32,159 bases of DNA from Streptomyces hydrogenans (lineage in GTDB: Bacteria; Actinomycetota; Actinomycetes; Streptomycetales; Streptomycetaceae). The translations under genes were made by a program, and so were the position numbers. The notes under the pieces are model-generated. The model was not told the origin of the DNA and did no database searches. It saw nothing but the letters and a program-made list of their open reading frames with translations. This document shows, in pieces, positions 22,035-29,308 of the stretch. The first letter of the stretch is position 1. The number at the start of each line of letters is the position of its first letter. The stretch covers positions 1 to 32,159 of the forward strand of contig NZ_BNBS01000093.1 of assembly GCF_014656075.1 (NCBI RefSeq), written 5' to 3'.

Positions 22035-22781
22035 TCAGCGGGGCTCGAAGTGGAAGGAGCGGATGAAGCAGTCGCGGGGCTGCTCGACGGCGTAGACGAT
22101 GCACTCGAAGAGCGCCTGCGTGGTCAGCTTGTCGTCGGCCTCGGCGCCGCTCGGACGCACGCCGTCCCACTCCGCGAACCGCGGGTCCGCGGTCGAGAAG
22201 TCGGGAGGGAAGAGGGAGAAGACCCGCACGCCGGACGGCCGCAGCCGGCGGGCCAGGATGTCCGCGAAGCCGGCCTGCGCGCTCTTCGCCGCCCAGAACG
22301 CCTCGTGCGCCCCGTCGGCGGCGGTCGCGGAGGCGCCCCCGGCGTCCCGCACGGCCACCATGTTCACGATGTCGGGCCGCAGCGAGCCGCGCAGCAGCGG
22401 CAGGAAGTGCTTGACCATGAGGACGGTGCCGCCGGCCGTGGACTCGATGGTCTCCATGATCTCGGCGTCGCCGGCCGCCTCCAGGTCCATGCCGTCCAGC
22501 CAGCGCGCGCCGTTGTTCACCAACAGGTCGACGTGGCCGGTGCGTTCGCCCACCCGGGCGGCGAACTCCCGGATCTCGGCGGGCCGGGAGAGGTCGCAGC
22601 CGAAGGCGTGGATGCGGTCGCGGGCCGACCCCATCACCTCCGTCCGGGTCCGCTCCGCCGCCTCCACCGTCCGCGCCGACACGTAGACCTCCGCGCCGAG
22701 ATGGGCGAATCCGACGGCGAGCGCGCGGCCGAAGGAGCGGGACGCGCCGGTCACGACGACACGCAGATTCTCGAATTTCAT
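22035..22781 (-). CDS. SDR-fold protein with Tyr-to-Phe change at the active site
   Basis: A 248-aa classical short-chain dehydrogenase/reductase. Cofactor motif TGASRSFG (11-18) and NNGA (89-92) are present; Arg37 after the second strand (SART) suggests NADP(H). The catalytic YxxxK motif appears as Phe162-Trp-Ala-Ala-Lys166: the Tyr is replaced by Phe while Lys is kept, and the expected Ser position is shifted (Ser151). Ordinary alcohol/ketone oxidoreduction is therefore doubtful; it may be an atypical reductase, a dehydratase/epimerase-like enzyme or a binding protein. Start: ATG 22781 preceded by GGGGAG. It lies between the PrpF-like and MetRS-like genes, same strand, 38 bp before the latter. 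Confidence 0.87.
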   Translation of the reverse strand: MKFENLRVVVTGASRSFGRALAVGFAHLGAEVYVSARTVEAAERTRTEVMGSARDRIHAFGCDLSRPAEIREFAARVGERTGHVDLLVNNGARWLDGMDLEAAGDAEIMETIESTAGGTVLMVKHFLPLLRGSLRPDIVNMVAVRDAGGASATAADGAHEAFWAAKSAQAGFADILARRLRPSGVRVFSLFPPDFSTADPRFAEWDGVRPSGAEADDKLTTQALFECIVYAVEQPRDCFIRSFHFEPR

Positions 22782-22877
22782 GTGTGTCTGCTCTCCCCAC
22801 GGATACGGCTGCCTGTGGCCGGTCCGTTTCAGCGTGGCAGAGGAAGCGGGCGCGGGACCTGCGAGAAGGCTGCGCGT

Positions 22878-23840
22878 TCACGCCGTTGCGTGGACACGCC
22901 AGCGCCCCGGCAGCGGGCGGGCGCCGAGCACCGTCGCCCGCTTGTGGTGCACGCTGACCCGGTCCGGGCGGGCCGAGACGGTGACGGTGCCGCCCGGGGT
23001 CCGCACCGCCCCGTCGACCCGGGGCACGACGGTCCCCTCCAGCGCCCCCGCCGCGCCCAGCGCCACCGCGCCCGGCACCGCCAGCCGCGGATGCCAGCCG
23101 CCGACGGTGAGCGCGCGCACCGAGAGCCCGGCCGCCGTCGCCTCGACCGCGGCGATCTTCGGGAGCGCGGAGTCCGGCGGGTGCCCCAGCAGCCGGGCGG
23201 CCTCGGCGCGGAGCGCGAGCAGGTGCGCCTCGGCGGGCGCGCGGACGTGTCGGGCGTCCACGAACACGTAGGGGTTCCCGTACGAGACGAGGCTGACCGG
23301 CACGCCGAGCAGCCGGTCCCGGGGCCGGCCGGTCGGCAGCGTGCCCGGGGCGTCCGGGGGCCGCAGGAAGTGCAGGGTGTACGCGTCCCGGCCGCGCGGC
23401 TCCGGCTCGCACAGGACGGTGTCGCCGGTGGTGAGCGCGCGGACGGTCACCGGGCCCGGGCGGCCCTCGGCGACGACGCAGGCGAGCAGCGAGTGCCCGC
23501 AGCCGGCCCGGAAGTCGAACCCGCCGTCGGGCAGGCGCTGCACGAACCGGTACCGCAGGCCCCCGGCGCCGTCGTCCCCGTACAGCGCGATCTTGCGGTA
23601 CGCGGCCGGGAGCCGGGCCAGCTCGCTCCCGAGCCCCAGCTGACCGCCCGGCACCCGGTCGAGCGGGACGACGAGCGTCGGGCCGGGGGCGTCGTGGGCC
23701 CGCACGAGGAGCGCGGTGCCGGCGCGGGTGGGCCGTCGGTCCGCGGGGCTGCACGGACGGGCGCGCGGAACGGCGCCCGCCACGGGTGCCCGGGCGCGGC
23801 CGGGCGCGGCGTCCGTGGTGCGCGCGTCAGGCCGCCGCAT
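22878..23840 (-). CDS. PrpF/DapF-fold isomerase-like protein
   Basis: A 320-aa protein with the pseudo-twofold architecture of PrpF (aconitate/methylaconitate isomerase) and diaminopimelate epimerase. The first half has RAGTALLVRAHD (compare RGGTS.GVFF of PrpF) and the candidate active-site Cys114 in FRAGCGHSLLACVVA. The second half has SYGNPYVFVDARHV and PRLAVPGAVALGAAGALEGTVV, which match the second PrpF repeat. The usual RGGTSK is not kept, so the substrate likely differs from methylaconitate. Start: ATG 23840 overlaps the stop of the upstream amidotransferase gene by 14 bp, indicating coupled translation; the first ~35 residues are low complexity, so a later start is possible. The call rests on pattern similarity and is moderately sure. 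Confidence 0.72.
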   Translation of the reverse strand: MRRPDARTTDAAPGRARAPVAGAVPRARPCSPADRRPTRAGTALLVRAHDAPGPTLVVPLDRVPGGQLGLGSELARLPAAYRKIALYGDDGAGGLRYRFVQRLPDGGFDFRAGCGHSLLACVVAEGRPGPVTVRALTTGDTVLCEPEPRGRDAYTLHFLRPPDAPGTLPTGRPRDRLLGVPVSLVSYGNPYVFVDARHVRAPAEAHLLALRAEAARLLGHPPDSALPKIAAVEATAAGLSVRALTVGGWHPRLAVPGAVALGAAGALEGTVVPRVDGAVRTPGGTVTVSARPDRVSVHHKRATVLGARPLPGRWRVHATA

Positions 23841-25635
23841 AGTTCGCGGGGATCTGGAGGGTGCGGTGGACCTCGGTCCAGAGTTCGTGGACGGCGAGGG
23901 CCCAGAGGGCCTGGGCGTCGGGGCGGTTGGGGTGGGCCAGTTGGCGGGCCAGGAGGCGGCCGACGCGGTCGGCGCGGACCTTGCCGCCGAGGACGAGGCG
24001 GGCCGGGGAGAGGAGTTCGCGGACGGTGTCGAGGAGCGGGCCGCCGGGCGCGATCATCGCCTCGACCGGCAGGGTGAAGGGCTGCTTGGGGCGGCGCAGG
24101 ACGGACGCGGGCAGCAGCTCCGCGCCCGCCTCGTACAGCGCGCGCTTGCCGGTGCGGGCGGCGGACGGCAGGGCGCGGGCGTGGGTGACGACGGCCGGCT
24201 GGCAGAAGGGCAGCCGGGCCTCGACGCCCCACGCCATCGCGAGGTGGTCCACCCGCCGCAGGTGGTAGGCGGGCAGCCGCCACCGCGTCTCCAGGGCGGT
24301 CGTCGCGGTGACCCGGTCGACCCCGGCCGCCTCGGCGGAGCGCAGCTCCTGTTCGACGCGGTCGGCGGCGGAGCCGGTGTCGGCGATGTGGGCGCGGTAG
24401 TCGGCGGTGTAGAGGTGCTCGCGGAGCATGCGGGGGGCCGCGGAGAGCGCGTCGGCGTAGGCCGCGGCCCAGTCGGTGCCGGGCGGGGCGGCGAGGGCCG
24501 CCGCCATCCGGTCGTATCCGCCGAAGAGTTCGTCGGCGCCGTCGCCGGTGAGGGCGACGGTGAAGCCCTTCTGGCGGACGGCGCGGAAGAGGGCGTAGGT
24601 GGAGAGGGCGATGGGGTCGGCGTTGGGCTGGCCGAGGTGGCGGACGGTGCGGGTGAGGAGGGAGGGGAGCTCGTCGGGGTCGAGGGCGATCTCGTGGTGG
24701 ACGGTGCGGGCGCGGCGGGCGACGGAACGGGCGTGGGCGGCCTCGGAGCCGGGCCAGTTGCCGCGGTAGGTGAGGTGGAAGGTGTGCGGCGGCTCGGCGT
24801 CGGTCTCGCGGGCGTGTTCGGCGGCGAGGGCGGTGACGAGGCCGGAGTCGAGGCCGCCGCTGGTGACGGCGCAGACGGGCACGTCGGCGGCGGCGAGCCG
24901 GCGGACCTCGCGGCGCAGCACGTCCTGGGTGTCGCCGAGGGGCGTGGTCCGGTGCGGGGCGCGGCGGCGGACGACGGGCGCGGCGCCGGGCCGGACGAGG
25001 GCGGTGGCGCCGGGCGGGAGGACGCTGACGCCGTCGAGGGCGGTGCCGGCGGAGAAGGCGGTGCGGGTGGCGAGGACGGTGTCGAGGGAGTCCACGCGCG
25101 GGGCGAAGCGCACGCCGCCGAAGGCGAGGAGCGCGGGTACCTCGGAGGCGAAGCGGGTGGAGCCGTCCTCGGGGTCGTGGTGGAGGTGCAGCGGCTTCAT
25201 GCCCAGGTCGTCCACGGCCAGGACCAGTTGGGCCCGGCCGGGGCGCAGGTCGAGGACGGCGACGGCGAACATGCCGTCGAGGTGCTCGGCGAAGGCGGGT
25301 CCGTGCTCGGCGTAGAGGGCGGGAAGGAGGGTGCCGTCGCAGCGGTCGGGGAAGCGGTGGCCGCGGGCGGCGAGGGAGCGGCGCAGTTCGGCGTGGTTGT
25401 AGATCTCGCCGTTGAGGACGGCGAGGACGCCGGGGAGGTGCGGGAGGCGGTACGGCTGCTGTCCGCCGCGGGGGTCGGTGACGGCGAGCCGGTCGCAGCC
25501 GAGGGACCAGCCGGGGCCGCTGAGCACCCGGTGTTCGTCGGGGCCGCCGTGGCGCTGGCGGGCCGAGGCCGAGGCGAGCGCGGCCGGGTCGGGGCGGGCC
25601 GCGTTGGCGGCGAAGGAGCCGAGGATCCTGCACAT
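23827..25635 (-). CDS. Asparagine synthetase-type glutamine amidotransferase
   Basis: A 602-aa class II amidotransferase/ATP-pyrophosphatase. After Met removal Cys2 is the N-terminal nucleophile; RHGGPDE (29-35) and VLNGEIYN (73-80) complete the glutaminase site. The synthetase half has the PP-loop SGGLDS (259-264) and TGDGADELFGGYDR. All catalytic residues are kept, so it should make an amide from a carboxylate, ATP and glutamine ammonia. In clusters such enzymes amidate pathway intermediates rather than aspartate; beta-lactam synthetases are relatives, but those have lost glutaminase function. Start: ATG 25635 with GGAGG eight bases upstream; a longer frame to 25923 overlaps the divergent gene and promoter and is rejected. 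First gene of the minus-strand set, overlapping the PrpF-like gene by 14 bp. Confidence 0.9.
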   Translation of the reverse strand: MCRILGSFAANAARPDPAALASASARQRHGGPDEHRVLSGPGWSLGCDRLAVTDPRGGQQPYRLPHLPGVLAVLNGEIYNHAELRRSLAARGHRFPDRCDGTLLPALYAEHGPAFAEHLDGMFAVAVLDLRPGRAQLVLAVDDLGMKPLHLHHDPEDGSTRFASEVPALLAFGGVRFAPRVDSLDTVLATRTAFSAGTALDGVSVLPPGATALVRPGAAPVVRRRAPHRTTPLGDTQDVLRREVRRLAAADVPVCAVTSGGLDSGLVTALAAEHARETDAEPPHTFHLTYRGNWPGSEAAHARSVARRARTVHHEIALDPDELPSLLTRTVRHLGQPNADPIALSTYALFRAVRQKGFTVALTGDGADELFGGYDRMAAALAAPPGTDWAAAYADALSAAPRMLREHLYTADYRAHIADTGSAADRVEQELRSAEAAGVDRVTATTALETRWRLPAYHLRRVDHLAMAWGVEARLPFCQPAVVTHARALPSAARTGKRALYEAGAELLPASVLRRPKQPFTLPVEAMIAPGGPLLDTVRELLSPARLVLGGKVRADRVGRLLARQLAHPNRPDAQALWALAVHELWTEVHRTLQIPANYAAA

Positions 25636-25783
25636 GCCGGTCGCCTCCGTGTCATCCGGAACCTTTGATGGGCCGTTCAGTAATTTGAATCTACCAAGTT
25701 TTTGAATGGCGCGTAAGTGCCATGTCCAGTTCACGCCACGGATCGGCCTTGCGACGCCCCCTCGCCGCCAACAGGCTGGACGC
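25636..25783. promoter_or_regulatory. Divergent control region between amidotransferase and PIG-L genes
   Basis: 148 bp with a distinctly AT-rich core (25662-25706). Two TTTGAAT direct repeats (25684-25690 and 25701-25707, 17 bp apart) lie between the two genes and may be a promoter or regulator site; no canonical -35/-10 pair is compelling on either strand. Confidence 0.45.
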
Positions 25784-26527
25784 ATGGAGGACTTGGCGAC
25801 CGACCACCCCACCGACCGCAGCGCCCCGGAATCACTGCTGGTGGTGGCCGCGCACCCGGACGACATCGAGTTCTGCGTCAGCGGCACCGTCATGCGGTGG
25901 ATCGCGCGCGGCACCCGCGTCACCTACTGCATCGTCACCGACGGCGACGCCGGCGGATACGACCCGATGCTGCCCCGGCAGGCCATGGCCGACCTGCGGC
26001 GCGCCGAACAGGTCCACTCGGCGAAGCTCAGCGGCGTCGCCGACGTCCGTTTCCTCGGCTACCCCGACAGCTTCGTCGAGCCGAGCGTCGCCCTGCGGCG
26101 GGACCTGTGCCGGATCATCCGGGAGGTGCGGCCGCAGCGGGCCATCATCCCCTCCCCCGAGATCAACTGGGCCCGCGTCGCCGACCTCCACCCCGACCAC
26201 CGGGCCGTCGGCGACGCCTGCCTGCGCGCGGTCTATCCCGAGGCGCGCAACCCCTTCGCGCACCCCTCGCTCCTCAAGGAGGAGGGCCTGGAGCCGTGGA
26301 CCGTCCACGAGCTGTGGCTCATGACCGGCCCCACGCCGAACCAGTACATCGACGTCACGTCCGTCTTCGACCGCAAGGTGGAGGCACTGCGCCTCCACAC
26401 CTCCCAGACGGCCCACTTCGACGACCTCGCGGGCCTCCTGCGCACCTGGCTCTCCGAACACGCCACGGCGGCGGGCCTCCCCCCGGGCCGCATGGCCGAG
26501 GCGTTCCAGACGGTCCACATCGACTGA
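25784..26527 (+). CDS. PIG-L/LmbE-family deacetylase
   Basis: A 247-aa zinc-dependent N-deacetylase of the LmbE/PIG-L fold, the family of MshB. The metal-site motif AHPDD (His24, Asp26, Asp27) and the later HPDH (His136-His139) are intact. Such enzymes remove acetyl from GlcNAc-containing compounds (mycothiol, teicoplanin, aminoglycosides) or act as amidases. It is more like the general LmbE branch than MshB itself, so the substrate is open. Start: ATG 25784; the ribosome site is weak, and an in-frame ATG at 25706 would add 26 non-conserved residues crossing the control region. Divergent from the amidotransferase gene and convergent with the phosphatase gene. Pairing with an MshA-like glycosyltransferase is suggestive. 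Confidence 0.88.
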   Translation: MEDLATDHPTDRSAPESLLVVAAHPDDIEFCVSGTVMRWIARGTRVTYCIVTDGDAGGYDPMLPRQAMADLRRAEQVHSAKLSGVADVRFLGYPDSFVEPSVALRRDLCRIIREVRPQRAIIPSPEINWARVADLHPDHRAVGDACLRAVYPEARNPFAHPSLLKEEGLEPWTVHELWLMTGPTPNQYIDVTSVFDRKVEALRLHTSQTAHFDDLAGLLRTWLSEHATAAGLPPGRMAEAFQTVHID

Positions 26528-26552
26528 CCCCCGGGGACCGCGCGACCGGGGG
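26528..26552. terminator. Bidirectional stem-loop between convergent genes
   Basis: CCCCCGG (26528-26534) and CCGGGGG (26546-26552) form a perfect 7-bp stem with an 11-nt loop directly after the PIG-L stop and 14 bp before the convergent phosphatase stop. Confidence 0.55.
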
Positions 26553-26565
26553 CGGGCGCCCGGCC

Positions 26566-27204
26566 TCAGACGTGCAGGTCCGGCGGGAAGCCGGTCCAGC
26601 GGAGGTCCGCGGGGAGATGGGCGGTGTCGTTGTAGACGAGCAGGGCCGACGGGCGGCCGGGGGCGTAACGAATCACCGTGAGCGCCGCGTTCGCGTGGTT
26701 GAGGCCCATCCACCGCCAGGCGGGCGCGTCCAGCGCGTCCCGGACGAGCCAGCCGACGAGGAAGTTGTGCGTGACGAGCAGCTCGTGGCGCGGCTCGTCC
26801 CCCGGCACCGGCCCGGTGAAGCGGGCCATCGCCTCCGCCGCCAGCTCCGGACCCCGCTCCCGCTCCTCGGCGGGGAACTGCTCCAGGAACCCGAGCATGC
26901 GATCGGCGATCTCCGCCGGCAGCTCCGCGCGGGCGGGCTCGTACGGGACGTAGTCACCGGCCGCCTCGCCGGATTTCACGGGCACCCCGTCGAGCCGCTC
27001 GCCGATCAGCCGCGCGGTCTCGGCGGCGCGGGCGAGCGGCCCGTGGTGGACGGCGGCCAGCGGGACGCCCCGGAGCCGGTCGCCGAGCAGCGCGGCCTGC
27101 CGCCGCCCCGCCTCCGAGAGCCCGCTCTCGTCGGGCGTGGCCTCGCCGTGCCGGGTGAGGTAGAGGTAGCGGTCGGCCATGGTGGTGTCGTCCGTGCTGG
27201 TCAT
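26566..27204 (-). CDS. Histidine phosphatase family protein
   Basis: A 212-aa phosphatase of the histidine (phosphoglycerate mutase-like) superfamily. The phosphohistidine motif LTRHGEA holds Arg18-His19-Gly20-Glu21; a second core His is His146 in LLVTHNFLVGW. GPLARAAETARLIGERL is the usual conserved helix. The substrate cannot be inferred. Start: ATG 27204 overlaps the stop of the upstream desaturase-like gene by 4 bp (ATGA), implying translational coupling; ATG 27180 (MADRYLYLTRHGE) is an alternative. A much longer in-frame reading upstream is only the shadow of the neighbouring gene. Confidence 0.88.
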   Translation of the reverse strand: MTSTDDTTMADRYLYLTRHGEATPDESGLSEAGRRQAALLGDRLRGVPLAAVHHGPLARAAETARLIGERLDGVPVKSGEAAGDYVPYEPARAELPAEIADRMLGFLEQFPAEERERGPELAAEAMARFTGPVPGDEPRHELLVTHNFLVGWLVRDALDAPAWRWMGLNHANAALTVIRYAPGRPSALLVYNDTAHLPADLRWTGFPPDLHV

Positions 27205-28916
27205 GCCAGGTCGGACGCTCCCCGGGACCGTCCGGTTGCGGACGCCAGCAGCCCCGTCCACAGCCGGGCCCGGCCGCGCCGGTCCAGTGCCTCGTGGGCG
27301 GCGAGCAGCCCGCCGGTGACCGCGCCCATGAACCCTCCGGCCAGGACGTCCTGGCCGGCGAGGTACAGGCCGTCGTGGGCGGTGCGCGGCCGCAGCCGGT
27401 CGGCGAGCCCGGGCCCGTGGCCGTCCCCGAAGGCGGCGACGTCCTTGGCGAGGCCGTAGAGGCTGCCGCCGGGCCAGCCGGCGAAGTGCTCGGCCGTCAG
27501 CGGGGTGCCGAGCTCGTGGTACGCCACCCGGCCCCGGGTGCGGGGCAGTTCGCGGTACAGCCGGTCGAGCAGCCGCTCGGCGAGGGCGGCCTTGAGGGCC
27601 AGGTACTCCGGGTCCCGGTCCCGCCACCGCGAGCCCCGGAAGGGCGCGAACAGCTCGGGGTCGACGAAGGCGAGGATCTCGCCGGTGGACCGGCCGGGGT
27701 GCCGGGCGGTCCAGGTCGGGTCCTTGGCGCAGGAGAAGGAGAGGAACAGGCCGCTGGTAGGGGCGGCGGAGCCCGCGGGGAGGCCGCCGGGTGCCGGTCC
27801 GGTGCCGCCGTCGAGGACGCCCTTCCCCGCGCCGGCGTCGAAGAAGGCGTCGCAGTCGCCGTCGGTGACCATCAGGTTGTGCCGGGGCAGGCCCAGTTCC
27901 GCCGGGTCGCCGTCGAGGCCGAGGAAGAGGAGCACGAAGGGGTAGCCGTTCCGCAGGCCCTCCAGGGGGTCGGGCTCCGGGGCGGCGCCGGACGGACGGG
28001 GCAGCAGGGTGCGGTAGGTGTGGTGGGCGCCCGCCGCGCTGACCACGACGGGGGCGCGCACCCGGGTGCCGTCCGCCAGGACCACGCCGGTCGCCCGGGT
28101 CCCGTCGAGCGTGATCCGGGCGACCGGCGTGCGGACGAAGACCTCACCCCCGGCGGCGCGGACCGGCTCGGCCAGGGCGCGGGCGATGGCGGCGCTGCCG
28201 CCCACCGGGTACCAGGCCCCGGTCCTGAAGTGCTCGAACAGCACCGCGAGGAGGAAGAAGGGCAGCCGGGAGGAGGAGTCGGCGAGCAGCAGCACGCTCG
28301 GGGTGAGCACCGCCTGCCGCAGCCGCTCGTCGCGGACGAGTCCGGCCACCACCTCGCGGGCGGGGCGCAGCGCCTCGGCCGGGACGGCCGCAGCCCTCAG
28401 CAGCCGGGCGAGCCGGCGCGCCACCGGCCCCGACAGCCGACCGAGCGCGAGGGCGGGCAGCACGGCGCGGCAGCGGGCGATCAGCCGGAACAGCGCCTCG
28501 ATCCCGGCCCGTTCGGCCGGGAAGCGGGCGATCAGCCCGGCCCGGTAGGCGTCGAAGCCGACGGGGGCCCGGTGCACCTCGCCCGCCAGCCGGTACTCGT
28601 CGTACGGGTCCCCGAGCGGGGCCCAGCGCAGCGCGCCGCCCGTCAGGTAGTCCGACAGCACCCGGACGGGCTCGCGCGGCGCCAGCTGGCCGACGTAGTG
28701 GATGCCGACGTCCCACTCCCAGCCGCGCCGCCGGTAGGCGTGGGTGTAGCCGCCGGCGGTGTAGTGCTGCTCGAAGACCGCCACCCGCCGGCCCTGCCGG
28801 GCCAGGCAGACCGCGGTGGTGAGCCCGCCCGCCCCCGAGCCGATCACCACGGCGTCGTACGCGTCCGCCACCTCGCCCGGTGCGGGCCGCCGCCCCACCA
28901 GCACGCCGCGCGTCAC
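27201..28916 (-). CDS. Phytoene desaturase/CrtI-like FAD-dependent oxidoreductase
   Basis: A 571-aa flavoprotein of the carotenoid desaturase/isomerase and retinol saturase type. The dinucleotide motif is VVIGSGAGGL (Gly26, Gly28, Gly31), followed by VAVFEQHYTAGGYTHAY and WDVGIHYVG as in CrtI/CrtO-like proteins, and the C-terminal FAD motif GLYLAGQDVLAGGFMGAVTG. It probably desaturates, saturates or isomerises a polyene or lipid-like substrate. No phytoene synthase or other carotenoid gene is nearby, so it is unlikely to be a classic carotenoid cluster member. Start: GTG 28916 with GGGAGG a few bases upstream. It overlaps the histidine phosphatase gene by 4 bp. Confidence 0.87.
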   Translation of the reverse strand: MTRGVLVGRRPAPGEVADAYDAVVIGSGAGGLTTAVCLARQGRRVAVFEQHYTAGGYTHAYRRRGWEWDVGIHYVGQLAPREPVRVLSDYLTGGALRWAPLGDPYDEYRLAGEVHRAPVGFDAYRAGLIARFPAERAGIEALFRLIARCRAVLPALALGRLSGPVARRLARLLRAAAVPAEALRPAREVVAGLVRDERLRQAVLTPSVLLLADSSSRLPFFLLAVLFEHFRTGAWYPVGGSAAIARALAEPVRAAGGEVFVRTPVARITLDGTRATGVVLADGTRVRAPVVVSAAGAHHTYRTLLPRPSGAAPEPDPLEGLRNGYPFVLLFLGLDGDPAELGLPRHNLMVTDGDCDAFFDAGAGKGVLDGGTGPAPGGLPAGSAAPTSGLFLSFSCAKDPTWTARHPGRSTGEILAFVDPELFAPFRGSRWRDRDPEYLALKAALAERLLDRLYRELPRTRGRVAYHELGTPLTAEHFAGWPGGSLYGLAKDVAAFGDGHGPGLADRLRPRTAHDGLYLAGQDVLAGGFMGAVTGGLLAAHEALDRRGRARLWTGLLASATGRSRGASDLA

Positions 28917-29308
28917 CTCCGCCTCCCCCGTCGGGGGGCCGGGATGCCGGGAGGGGCGGTGCGGGAGGGGGGACGGGGCACGGGTGTCGCTCCCTGGGTG
29001 ACGGACGGGAAGGGGACACCCGGTGGAACGTTCCGGCGGGGGCGGGGTTGCGGGCGGCCCCGCGCCGTCACCTGGACGGGCCGCGAGCCGGGTTGACGTC
29101 CGTCCGGCCGCTGGGCCGACCGGGGGCGGCCGGTAAGGGGTCGGCGGCGCCGAACGAGTGGACTCGGGGCCGGTCCCGCCGACGGGCCGGGCGCCGGCGC
29201 GGGTGCCGGTGCTGATCTGGCAGCGCCCGTACGCCCACGGCCCGCCGCCCCCGGTCCCCCACCGGCCCCGCGGGCCCGAAGCCCCCCACGTCCAGAAGGC
29301 GCTCCCTC
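28917..29308. other. Intergenic region between divergent genes
   Basis: 392 bp without a supported gene between the divergent desaturase-like and serine hydrolase genes. A perfect 10-bp palindrome GGAACGTTCC lies at 29025-29034, and GGGTGTC (28982-28988) is repeated inverted as GACACCC (29015-29021). Either could be an operator. No clear promoter hexamers were recognised. Confidence 0.45.

Noticed and set aside
20434..23754. Single long minus-strand frame that would fuse the MetRS-like protein to an upstream extension
   Set aside because: The upstream half is Arg/Pro/Gly-rich shadow of the SDR and PrpF-like genes; the GTG at 21996 has AGGAGG and begins the conserved sequence.
23716..25668. 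Plus-strand open frame opposite the amidotransferase gene
   Set aside because: Val/Gly/Glu/Ala-rich antisense shadow; the minus-strand gene has intact Cys2 and PP-loop motifs.
27201..28916. Carotenoid biosynthesis cluster
   Set aside because: Only a CrtI-like flavoprotein is present; phytoene synthase, GGPP synthase and cyclase genes are absent from the flanks.
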